Below are positions 31,310 through 39,049 of a stretch of 51,668 bases of DNA, piece after piece (position 1 is the first letter of the stretch; each line of letters opens with the position of its first letter). Source of the stretch: Myxococcales bacterium (GTDB lineage: Bacteria; Myxococcota; B64-G9); NCBI GenBank assembly GCA_012798435.1, contig JAAZNF010000094.1:1-51668 (forward strand). Direction: 5' to 3'. The notes beneath the pieces are model-generated. The model was given only the letters and a program-made list of their open reading frames with translations, made no database searches and was not told the DNA's origin. Position numbers and translations under genes: made by a program.

Positions 31310-32959
31310 TCACGGCCCGGAGTTGCACAAGGGCGCAAAGGTGAACAGGAGTTTCTTCACCGGTTGGTCGATGCAGCCGAGGTAGCGCTCGGCGGGGATG
31401 TCGCCCCACGGAAAGGACAGCGGGTATTCGATGGTGCCGTCCTCCCGCACGCGCCGGTCCAGCCAGCGGCCGAGCAGGCCCGCGAACCAGTTCTCCGGCG
31501 CGACAAGCTTACGGTAGCGCGCCAGGGCGGCCGGTCCGCCGGCGACGATCAGGACGCACGGTGGCTGGCCGTTGGCGCACTGCACCGCCACCAGCCGGCC
31601 CTCGAAACGGTCCAGGAAACGATCGCCGGCCAACCACAGGAAGGCGATGGCGAGGAGCAGCAGCGGTGCGAGGACGAAAAGCAGGACGCGGCCGCGCCGC
31701 CGCCGCGCGCCCCCGCGGCTGACCGGGACGCTCATGGCGGGGGTGGGACGCCGGCTGGCCATCTCCTGGAGGTTTAGGCGACGGTGGCGCTCCTCGACCT
31801 CGAGGTTCATGCGCGACACGGCCTCGCGCAAGCGCCAGCGGGCCACCCAGCGGCGGAAATCCTCCAGCGTCTTGAGCGGGTAGAGGGTGCCGCGATCGAA
31901 ATGCTTGAGGGAGAGCCGCAGGGCGGCGCCTTCCAAAATGTCGGTGCGGCGATCGGGATCCGCGGCCAGGTCTGACAGGAGGAACGCCGGCCCCAATGAC
32001 GCGACGTGTTCTTGCAGCGGCGGATGCTGCTTGAGCAGCGCATCTCGCACCTCGCGCATGAGCTCATCCCGGCTGGATTGGAAGGAGCGCACTTCCTCGG
32101 TGGGGTCGCCGCCGGCCTGGGCCGCCACCCGGTTGAGGTCCTCGAGCAGCCTCAGCCGGTTCTCCGGATCCAGCAGCACCGCGTGCCGCAGCACGAGCAG
32201 GGCCGCGTCGAGCTTCTTGAGGTCGTCGGCCAGGATGCGGGCCAGCAGGGCGCAGGCTCCCACCACCGTCGCGAGCGGCGCCGAGGTGGCCTGCACCAGC
32301 AGCGTCTCCAGCGTCTTGCGGGCCAGCTCCGGGTGCCCTGCCGTTGTCTGGAGCTCGGCCAGCAGCAGCAGGACGCGGTGGCTCGACAGGGGCAGGCTCA
32401 CCTTCCACGGCTGGTCGAGGCTCTTTTGCACCTGTTCCAGGATCCCGCTGGCTTCGCCGGGTTGGCCCTTCTTCGCGAGCAGGCGGGCGTGCTGCAGCCG
32501 GGCCCGCGGGTGACCGGGTAGCAGCTCTTCCGCGCGGCGGCAGGCCTGGGCCGCTTCCTCCAGCCGGTCGGCGGCGATCAGGACCTCGGCCAGCTCGGCC
32601 TGCACGTCGGCGCGCAGCGGGGCCGGGGCATCGAGGCCGGTCAGGTCGATGAGCGCGTAGGCGGCCTCCTGGATGCGCCCCAGCTCGAACAGCGCACAGG
32701 CCCGGTAGAACGACAGCCGCACGCTCTCGATCCCCGGCGCCAGGATGCGCTCCGCTGCATCCAACGCCAGCTGGGGTTTACCCTGTTGGAGCAGGCGGAA
32801 CACCTCGTCCGTGCGCAGCTCCAGTGGCGGCGTGGCCACCGCCCGCTCGCGCACCAGATTGATGGTGTCGCAGAAGGGGCACAGGCGTGAGCCGGCGCCC
32901 GGCAGAAAAGGCACCGGGGCGGCACATTCCTGACAGCGGGTGCGGGGGCGATCGGTCAT
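31310..32959 (-). CDS. Zinc-ribbon/TPR protein with one transmembrane helix
   Basis: 549 residues. The N-terminus carries a zinc ribbon with two CxxC knuckles (TRCQECAAP and RLCPFCDT, about 9-30). Residues about 50-330 form TPR-like helical repeats (for example ADRLEEAAQACRRAEELLPGHPRARL). A single transmembrane helix (VLLFVLAPLLLLAIAFLWL, about 430) follows a basic patch GGARRRRGR, and about 100 residues lie beyond it. With no signal peptide, the zinc ribbon and TPRs are predicted cytoplasmic and the C-terminus extracytoplasmic. The ATG has GAGGAGATC directly upstream. It resembles the broad class of TPR scaffold proteins common in myxobacteria; no specific function is evident. Confidence 0.85.
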   Translation of the reverse strand: MTDRPRTRCQECAAPVPFLPGAGSRLCPFCDTINLVRERAVATPPLELRTDEVFRLLQQGKPQLALDAAERILAPGIESVRLSFYRACALFELGRIQEAAYALIDLTGLDAPAPLRADVQAELAEVLIAADRLEEAAQACRRAEELLPGHPRARLQHARLLAKKGQPGEASGILEQVQKSLDQPWKVSLPLSSHRVLLLLAELQTTAGHPELARKTLETLLVQATSAPLATVVGACALLARILADDLKKLDAALLVLRHAVLLDPENRLRLLEDLNRVAAQAGGDPTEEVRSFQSSRDELMREVRDALLKQHPPLQEHVASLGPAFLLSDLAADPDRRTDILEGAALRLSLKHFDRGTLYPLKTLEDFRRWVARWRLREAVSRMNLEVEERHRRLNLQEMASRRPTPAMSVPVSRGGARRRRGRVLLFVLAPLLLLAIAFLWLAGDRFLDRFEGRLVAVQCANGQPPCVLIVAGGPAALARYRKLVAPENWFAGLLGRWLDRRVREDGTIEYPLSFPWGDIPAERYLGCIDQPVKKLLFTFAPLCNSGP

Positions 32960-33055
32960 GATCTCCTCGAGGGGAGCGAGACCCGCCGCCGGTTATAGAT
33001 CAAAGTCGGGGATGATGCCAGGTTCGGGCGGATTCGGCCCGCCCGAGGTGGAGGC

Positions 33056-33925
33056 TCAGTGGGGGCGGATCTTGGGCTTCTTGTCCTTGTCGTCGGCCGG
33101 GCGGATCATGGGTCTCATCTTGGGCTGGATCACCTTCAGGCCCTTGAAGCGCAGCACCTTGCGGTCCATGTCGTCCAGGTCGGTGCGAATGGAGCCGAAG
33201 GCGTTGCTGTCGCGCTCCATGGCCTCCAACTCGGCCAGGCGCGGGCTGTGGCCGCACGGGCCGCGCATGCGGGCCAGCAGGCGCGCGATCTCGGCGCTGA
33301 TGCCGGCTAGCTGGCTGGCCACCTGGTTGTAGCGGTTGCGTAGATCCCGCAGCGAGTTGGACAGACGGTTGATGTCGGTCTGGAGACGGTTCCAGTCGGA
33401 GAAGAGCGCGGAGCAGCGGTCGATGGTGGCCTGGTCGGTCTGGCCCGGCACCAGGTTGTCGCAGTTGAGCTGGCGGTAGCTGTTCTCGATGCGGTCCACC
33501 TCGCCATTCAGGCGGTTCACCTCGGTGTTGCGGTCGCGGATGTCGTTCTGGATGGCGCGCAGGGTGTTGGCGACCCCCGCCTGGCGTTGCTTGAGCCGTT
33601 CGATCTCCTGCTCCATCTTTTCGCATTCGCGCAGGGGCGAGCAGGTGCGGTTGAGCTCGGCCTCGCGGCGGGCGATGTTCTGCAGCAGCTCGCCCTTCTC
33701 GCGCTGCTTGGCGGCGCGGCGGGCCTCGAACTCCTGCAGCCGGCGGCGGATCTTCTCGATCTTCTGATCGATGGCGCCGATCTCGCCGTCCATGCCGACC
33801 GCCTGGTTCTTCATGCTGGCGATATCGGCCTTCTCCTTCTCGCAGCGCTCGAACAGCGACTGAGCGTAGGCGGGCGCCGAGAGTCCCACCACCAGCAGTC
33901 CACCCCAAAGCAACGCAATCCTCAT
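33056..33925 (-). CDS. Periplasmic coiled-coil protein
   Basis: 289 residues. A signal peptide (MRIALLWGGLLVVGLSAPAYA) is followed by long heptad-rich helices (about 25-225: MKNQAVGMDGEIGAIDQKIE, ELNRTCSPLRECEKMEQEIE and so on) and a basic, Pro-rich tail ending KPKIRPH. At least six cysteines in the mature part (for instance RTCSPLRECEK, LNCDNL, IDRCSALF, GPCGHS) suggest disulphides in the periplasm. The ATG has GGAGGAAG upstream and a good promoter lies at 33973-34002. It is divergent from the methyltransferase/coiled-coil gene. No family recognised; a periplasmic spacer or division/envelope scaffold is possible. Confidence 0.85.
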   Translation of the reverse strand: MRIALLWGGLLVVGLSAPAYAQSLFERCEKEKADIASMKNQAVGMDGEIGAIDQKIEKIRRRLQEFEARRAAKQREKGELLQNIARREAELNRTCSPLRECEKMEQEIERLKQRQAGVANTLRAIQNDIRDRNTEVNRLNGEVDRIENSYRQLNCDNLVPGQTDQATIDRCSALFSDWNRLQTDINRLSNSLRDLRNRYNQVASQLAGISAEIARLLARMRGPCGHSPRLAELEAMERDSNAFGSIRTDLDDMDRKVLRFKGLKVIQPKMRPMIRPADDKDKKPKIRPH

Positions 33926-33972
33926 GTCTTCCTCCTTGGGTAAGAGTCCATGGTCGTCTTCGAAGTCAAAAC

Positions 33973-34002
33973 ATGGTATCTGCGGCCCCAGCTGTCTGTC
34001 AA
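33973..34002 (-). promoter_or_regulatory. Sigma-70 promoter for the periplasmic coiled-coil gene
   Basis: Minus strand: perfect -35 TTGACA (34002-33997), 18-base spacer, -10 TACCAT (33978-33973). Start expected near 33966, about 40 bases before the ATG at 33925. Confidence 0.5.
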
Positions 34003-34082
34003 ACCAAAGCCGAGCGGTGGCCCGTCAACCCGACGGCGGCGCCCGGGGCTTTCTTCAAGCGCCGAGCTCCGGGGCCGAAAGT

Positions 34083-34112
34083 TTGACCTTGCGGCGGGCT
34101 TGTTCCTACAAT
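34083..34112 (+). promoter_or_regulatory. Sigma-70 promoter for the methyltransferase/coiled-coil operon
   Basis: -35 TTGACC (34083-34088), 18-base spacer, -10 TACAAT (34107-34112). Start expected near 34119, about 20 bases before the ATG at 34142. It is back to back with the promoter at 33973-34002, about 80 bp away. Confidence 0.5.
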
Positions 34113-34141
34113 GGCGCGCGATGCCGGAGCGCGGGTGAACC

Positions 34142-37100
34142 ATGTCCTTCTACCTCGGTGAGAACCCCTGGGGCGATGTCCTGCCGCGCTACGTCTTCTT
34201 GGAGCGCTGGCTCAAGGGCAAGTCGGTGCTGGAGATCGGGTGCAAGGATGGGACCGGCTGCGACTTCTTGCGCGAGCGCGGCGCGGCCGAGGTGGTGGGG
34301 TTGGAGGCGGACGAGGAAGCGCTGCGGGCGGCGCGGGCCCGGCCGGCCCGCTCGGGGGTGGCCTTCGATGCGCTCGGGCCCCGGCTTCCCTTCGCCGCTG
34401 GCCGCTTCGACCTGGTGATTCATTTCGACCTGTGGCGGAGCCCCGAGCCCGACGCGGTGGCGGAGGCGCGCCGGGTGCTGCGGGCGGACGGGTTGCTGGT
34501 CACCGGCCTGCGGCACCCCGGCTACCACGGCTTTCTGGCCGAGCCCGGTGCGCCACAGCGTTCGCCGCCGGCCTTCGAGGAGTTCTTGGGGTTGCTGCAG
34601 GCGCACTTTCCGAAGGTGAGCGTGCTGGCGCAGACGCCCTTCTTCGGGTTCTCCATCGGTTACCTGGAGGTGGACGCCCAGGATCAGCCGTTGGAGATGG
34701 ACAGCTTGTTGCTCCCCGGCGGTGGCGAGAAGCCCGCCTACTTCCTCATGATCTGCGGGCGGCGTTCCCCGTCGTTCGACAGCCAGTCGCTGGTCCAACT
34801 TCCCTTCGGCCCCATCTCCCAGGAGCTGGCCGCCGTCCGGCCCCTCGCGCCGGCGCCGGTCCCCGCACCGCCCGCCGAGGACCCGGGCCTGGCCCAGCGC
34901 TTGCTCATCGCCGAGAGCCTGGCGCAGGAGCGGGCCCAGGCGATCATGCGCCAGGAAGAAAAGCTGGCCGAGCTCTCGGCTTCGCTCAGCGCCGCCGAGG
35001 AGGAACGCTCCGCCGCCCGACGCCGGGAGGACGAGCTGCGCGCGACGCTGGCGCGGCAAGAAGGGGAGTTGAGCTCCCTCCAGGAGCGCGCGCGACGGGC
35101 CGAGGCCGAGCGCGAGGCGCGCATCCGCGAGGCCGACGCCGCCGTCGAGCGGCTGCTCTCCGAGGCGGCCGGGATGCTCTCCTTGAAGGAGGCCCTGGAG
35201 CGGGAGCTGCTGCGCGCGCGCGACTCGGTCGCCGACGAGCGGCGCCAGAACGAGCGCCTGCGCGCGGAGTTGGAGGAGAAGGCCAGCTGGCTCCAGTCCC
35301 TGTCGGCGGAGACCGAGGCGTTGCGCGAGAGCCAGAAGGAGCTGAAGATCCAGTTCTCGCAACGCCTCCAGCGCGGCCAGGCCCTGGAACAGGAGCTCCA
35401 TCAGCGCGGCCGGGAGCTGGAAGCCCGCGAGAGCCAGGTGCGGGAGCTGCGGGAGCGACTCGAGGTGGCGAACCAGGGGCTGCGGCGCTTGGAGGCCCGC
35501 TTCGAGGAGCTGCGGCGCCTCTCGCGCCAGGCCGAGTCGGAGAAACTGGAGCTGGTGGCGGCGGCGCAGGAGCGTGCCGCGCTTCAGGAAGAAGCCCAAC
35601 ACCGGGCGGATGTGCTCGAGCAATCGCTGCGACGCGAGAGGGAGGAGAAGGAGCAGATCGAGGCCCGGATCGAGTGGACCGAGAAGGCGCTCTCGGCCGC
35701 GCGCGGTGAAGCCGAGAGCCGCCTGGCGCGGTTGCAGGACCTGGAGCGGGAGCATCGCCAGCTCGAGCAGAGCCAGGAGGCGCTGCGCGCCGAGTCCGGT
35801 CGTTTGCAGGCCGAGCTGGAGCGCGCGCAGGCCGAGTGCGCCGCGCGGGAGCAGGCGCGCCTTGCGCTGCAGCGACGGCTGACGGATGAAACCGGGCGCA
35901 GCGCCGGCCTGGAGAAGGAGCTGTCCGAGCTGCAGGAGCAGTATCGCGGCCTGGAGGCCGACCTGGCGGCCCTGTTCAACCGCATCCAGAGCGGCGAGGT
36001 GCGCGAGCAGGATCGGGCTCGCCAGGTGGAGGATCTGCAAGGCCGGCTGCAACGCCAGGCGAATGAGCTCTCCTCGAGCCGCGAGAAGATCGACGAGCTG
36101 ACCCACGAGCTGTACCACGCCCGCCAGCGGGAGGAGGAGCTGGGGGGAGCGCTGGAGCTGGTGCGCGCCTCCCTGGAAGAAAAGAACCGCGAGCGGGACG
36201 AGCTGTGGTTGCAGCTGCAAGGCCTGCAGCGCTCGGAGCAGGCGGAGGCGGAGGAGCGTCTGACCCGGCTGCGCGAAACCGAGGGGGCGCTGGCCCAGGC
36301 GCGCCGCGAGCTCGAGGAGCAGGAGCGGCGGCGGGCGAGCGACGAGCGGCAGATCGTGGTGCTGCGCCAGGAGGTGACCGCGCTGCGCGAGGAGCTGGTC
36401 CGGCTGCAAGGCCGGCTCACCGAGGCGCTGGACCGCCTGACCCAGGCGGGGGGGGCCACGGTGCGACTCATCGACTCGGAGCGCGAGCTCATCTGGAACC
36501 GGGAGGAGGTCGAGCGCCTGACCAGCGAACTCCACGCCACTCGCGAGGAGCTGGAGCGCGCCGAGCACGAGAGCGAGCGGGCGCAGCAGGAGGCGCTGGA
36601 TTTCCGCGAACAGGTCGGCACCTTGCGGGCCGAGCGCGCCGAACGCGCCCGGCGCGGGCGCGACCTGGAGGAAAGCCTGCGGCGCGCGGAGGAAGAGGGT
36701 GCGCGCGCGCGGCGCCAACTCGAGGAGCTTGAGGCGCAGCTGCGCCAGGCCGAGGCAGCGCGCGACGAGGCGGCTCGGCAGGCGGAGCAGGCCCGGCGGG
36801 AGCTGGCCGCGCGCGCGGCCGAGCACGACACGGGCGAGGAGTGGCGGCAGCGACTGGAGGAGCGCCAGGAGCAGCTCCTGGAAGCGCAGAATCAGCTCGC
36901 GGACGCGACGCGCCGGGAGACGGAGCTCGGTGCCAGCCTGGAGCGCGCCCGCACGATCTGGAGCCGGCGAGAGCAGGAGCTGTTGAGCCGGCTCGATACC
37001 CTGGAGCGGGAGGCCCGCGCCGCTCCCGCGGCGCTGGAGCAGCTCCGCAGCCAGGCGCAACAGGCGCTGGATCAATGGCAGCGGGCAGTGACCGAGCGTG

Positions 37101-37219
37101 ACCGGACGATCCATACCCTCAACCTCCAGCTCTCCGAGCAGGCCCAGCGCATCAACCGGCTGGTGGAGGAGATCGCCGTGCTGCGTGCCGGTCGCAAGGA
37201 GAGCTCGCCGGAGGCCTGA
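34142..37219 (+). CDS. SAM-dependent methyltransferase domain fused to a very long coiled coil
   Basis: 1025 residues. Residues about 1-200 form a class I methyltransferase fold: motif I VLEIGCKDGTG, post-I VVGLEADEEAL, motif IV region FDLVIHFDLW and ARRVLRADGLLVTG. After a Pro/Ala-rich linker (about 235-255) come some 760 residues of uninterrupted Glu/Arg/Leu/Gln-rich heptads, predicted as a long coiled coil, ending LVEEIAVLRAG. No membrane segment or signal peptide is seen, so it should be cytoplasmic. The fusion is unusual; a filamentous or polar scaffold carrying an enzymatic or pseudo-enzymatic head is plausible. GGTGA is a weak ribosome site. It heads an operon: the next gene follows by 3 bases. 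Confidence 0.9.
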   Translation: MSFYLGENPWGDVLPRYVFLERWLKGKSVLEIGCKDGTGCDFLRERGAAEVVGLEADEEALRAARARPARSGVAFDALGPRLPFAAGRFDLVIHFDLWRSPEPDAVAEARRVLRADGLLVTGLRHPGYHGFLAEPGAPQRSPPAFEEFLGLLQAHFPKVSVLAQTPFFGFSIGYLEVDAQDQPLEMDSLLLPGGGEKPAYFLMICGRRSPSFDSQSLVQLPFGPISQELAAVRPLAPAPVPAPPAEDPGLAQRLLIAESLAQERAQAIMRQEEKLAELSASLSAAEEERSAARRREDELRATLARQEGELSSLQERARRAEAEREARIREADAAVERLLSEAAGMLSLKEALERELLRARDSVADERRQNERLRAELEEKASWLQSLSAETEALRESQKELKIQFSQRLQRGQALEQELHQRGRELEARESQVRELRERLEVANQGLRRLEARFEELRRLSRQAESEKLELVAAAQERAALQEEAQHRADVLEQSLRREREEKEQIEARIEWTEKALSAARGEAESRLARLQDLEREHRQLEQSQEALRAESGRLQAELERAQAECAAREQARLALQRRLTDETGRSAGLEKELSELQEQYRGLEADLAALFNRIQSGEVREQDRARQVEDLQGRLQRQANELSSSREKIDELTHELYHARQREEELGGALELVRASLEEKNRERDELWLQLQGLQRSEQAEAEERLTRLRETEGALAQARRELEEQERRRASDERQIVVLRQEVTALREELVRLQGRLTEALDRLTQAGGATVRLIDSERELIWNREEVERLTSELHATREELERAEHESERAQQEALDFREQVGTLRAERAERARRGRDLEESLRRAEEEGARARRQLEELEAQLRQAEAARDEAARQAEQARRELAARAAEHDTGEEWRQRLEERQEQLLEAQNQLADATRRETELGASLERARTIWSRREQELLSRLDTLEREARAAPAALEQLRSQAQQALDQWQRAVTERDRTIHTLNLQLSEQAQRINRLVEEIAVLRAGRKESSPEA

Positions 37220-37222
37220 GCC

Positions 37223-38599
37223 ATGGAACCGGGTGACCTGCCGGCCGAAGCGCTGCAGCATCTGAAGGCGCTGCTCGCCATCGACACCAGCAATCCGCCT
37301 GGCAACGAGCTTGCCGCCGCGCGCTACCTCGACGGCGTGTTGCGCGCCGAGGGGTTCACCCCGGCGCTGGTGGAGACCGCCCCGGGCCGCGGAAACATCG
37401 TGGCCCGGCTGAGCGGCGACGGCAGCGAGCGGCCCCTGCTGCTACTCAGCCACCTGGACGTGGTGCCGGCCGATCCGGCGCGCTGGGAGTTGCCGCCGTT
37501 CGGTGCCCAGGAGAAGGACGGATACCTCTACGGGCGCGGCGCCGTCGACATGAAGCACATGACCGCCATGTCGCTCGCGGTGCTGATCGATCTGCGACGC
37601 CGCGGCGTCCGGCTCAAGCGGGATGTGATCTTCGCCGCGGTGGCGGACGAGGAAGCCGGCGGCGCGCTGGGGGCGGCCTACCTGGTGGAGAAGCATCCCG
37701 AACTTTTACGCGCCGAGTTCGCCCTGGGCGAGGTGGGCGGGTTCTTTGCGCGCATCGGCCGGCACCTGGTGTGCCTGGTGCAGACCGGGGAGAAGGGCTG
37801 CGCCTGGTGCCGCCTGCGCTGCCGGGGCGCGCCGGGACACGGCTCCATCCCCGATCCGGACAGCGCTGTGCACCGGCTGGCCCGCGCCCTGGTCCGGCTG
37901 CGCCGGCGCGGCCTGGGCGCGCATCCCACGGCGCTGCTGCGGCGGTTCGTCGAGCTGGCCGCACAGGACCAACCCTTGGCGACCCGGCTGGTGCTGCGCG
38001 GCCTGCTGCGCCGCGGGCTCCGCTCCGCTTCGCTCCGGCTCATCCCTCCGGCGCAGCGCCGGGTCTTCTACGCGCAGCTTCACAACACCGCCTCGCCCAC
38101 GGTGCTGCGCGCCGGCGACAAGGAGAACGTCCACCCGGCCACGGCCGAGGCGGTGCTGGATGGGCGGGTGGTCCCGGGCCAGAGCTTCGAGGACTTCGAG
38201 CGGGAGCTGCGCGCGGTGGCGGGGCGGGACGTCGAGATCGAGCGCCTGCAGTGGTTGCCGCCGCTGGAGTACAGCTGCGACACCCCGCTCTTCTACGCCA
38301 TCGAGTCTGCGGTATTGCGGCGGGTGCCCGAATGCCGGGTGATCCCGTACCTCACCACCGGCTACACCGATGCCAAGCACCTGGACCGGCTCGGCGTGGT
38401 GACCTATGGCTTCGCCCCCATGCTGAACGACCCCGGGGAGAACATGGCCCGGCTCACTCACGGCGACAACGAGCGCATCGGGCTTTCCGCCTTCGCCTGG
38501 GGCGTGGACGTGTTGCGCGAGGTGGTGGAGAGTTTCTGCTCGGCGGCGTCGGCCCAGGCGGCGGTGAGCACGCTGCTCGGTGGCCTGGGCGAGGGCTGA
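37223..38599 (+). CDS. M20-family metallopeptidase/deacylase
   Basis: 458 residues, cytoplasmic. M20 motifs in order: LLSHLDVVP (first metal His), GRGAVDMKHM (bridging Asp), ADEEAGG (catalytic and metal Glu), the dimerisation insert with GAPGHGSIP, and the C-terminal LTHGDNERI (last metal His). Family members are two-zinc exopeptidases or N-acyl amino acid deacylases related to carboxypeptidase G2, ArgE and DapE. It resembles the Gly-X-carboxypeptidase/aminoacylase branch more than DapE, but the substrate cannot be read from sequence. The ATG follows the upstream stop by 3 bases and GGAGG lies in the upstream gene end. Confidence 0.93.
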   Translation: MEPGDLPAEALQHLKALLAIDTSNPPGNELAAARYLDGVLRAEGFTPALVETAPGRGNIVARLSGDGSERPLLLLSHLDVVPADPARWELPPFGAQEKDGYLYGRGAVDMKHMTAMSLAVLIDLRRRGVRLKRDVIFAAVADEEAGGALGAAYLVEKHPELLRAEFALGEVGGFFARIGRHLVCLVQTGEKGCAWCRLRCRGAPGHGSIPDPDSAVHRLARALVRLRRRGLGAHPTALLRRFVELAAQDQPLATRLVLRGLLRRGLRSASLRLIPPAQRRVFYAQLHNTASPTVLRAGDKENVHPATAEAVLDGRVVPGQSFEDFERELRAVAGRDVEIERLQWLPPLEYSCDTPLFYAIESAVLRRVPECRVIPYLTTGYTDAKHLDRLGVVTYGFAPMLNDPGENMARLTHGDNERIGLSAFAWGVDVLREVVESFCSAASAQAAVSTLLGGLGEG

Positions 38600-38609
38600 G
38601 GGAGGCGTC

Positions 38610-39023
38610 ATGCGGCGAGTGTGGCTGGTCTGGTGGGCGTGGGTGGCTTTGGCGTCGGGCGGCGCGGCCTGCGGCGAGGGCGGGGAGCCTCTGGCGGAGT
38701 ACTTCACGGTGTCCGGGACGCTCACCTCCATCAGCCACGATGCCAGCGGCCGCAACGCCTATCTGCGCCTGGTGTCCGGCACGCCGGAGACGACCATGAG
38801 CGAGTCCGGGACCCGTTTCGCCGGGGCCCGCGCGGAATTCCTCATGAGGCTGGTGCCCGCCGGGAGCTACACCTTGCATGCCTTCGTGGACATGGACGGG
38901 AACGCCTCGTCGGCGGACCCCGTGGCCTCGAGCGGGGATCTCGTCTCGCCCGGGCGCTCACTGTCTGTGTATTCCAACGTGCGGGCCGACATCGCGGACG
39001 ACGCCTGGAGCCTCATGCCCTGA
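38610..39023 (+). CDS. Small exported protein, probable lipoprotein
   Basis: 137 residues from the ATG at 38610 (GGGAGGCGTC upstream). An N-terminal hydrophobic segment (MRRVWLVWWAWVALASGGAAC) ends in a Cys that could be lipidated, though GAAC is a weak lipobox. The mature part is a single beta domain (TVSGTLTSISHDASGRNAY through GSYTLHAFVDMDGN), similar in style to carboxypeptidase-regulatory-like domains that often recognise envelope sugars or proteins. It lies 10 bp after the peptidase gene and 26 bp before the next gene, all in one direction. No specific function recognised. Confidence 0.75.
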   Translation: MRRVWLVWWAWVALASGGAACGEGGEPLAEYFTVSGTLTSISHDASGRNAYLRLVSGTPETTMSESGTRFAGARAEFLMRLVPAGSYTLHAFVDMDGNASSADPVASSGDLVSPGRSLSVYSNVRADIADDAWSLMP

Positions 39024-39049
39024 AGCAAAGAACAGGAGGTCCGGCCAGC

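Noticed and set aside
31058-31777. Plus-strand open frame running from the lpxC downstream gap into the zinc-ribbon gene
   Set aside because: Most of it is antisense to the zinc-ribbon/TPR gene, and there is no ribosome site or recognisable domain.
34106-37261. Very long open frame on the minus strand opposite the methyltransferase/coiled-coil gene
   Set aside because: It mirrors the heptad-rich + strand gene, is full of Leu/Arg/Gln runs without a domain, has no ribosome site, and arises from high GC with biased codons on the true strand.
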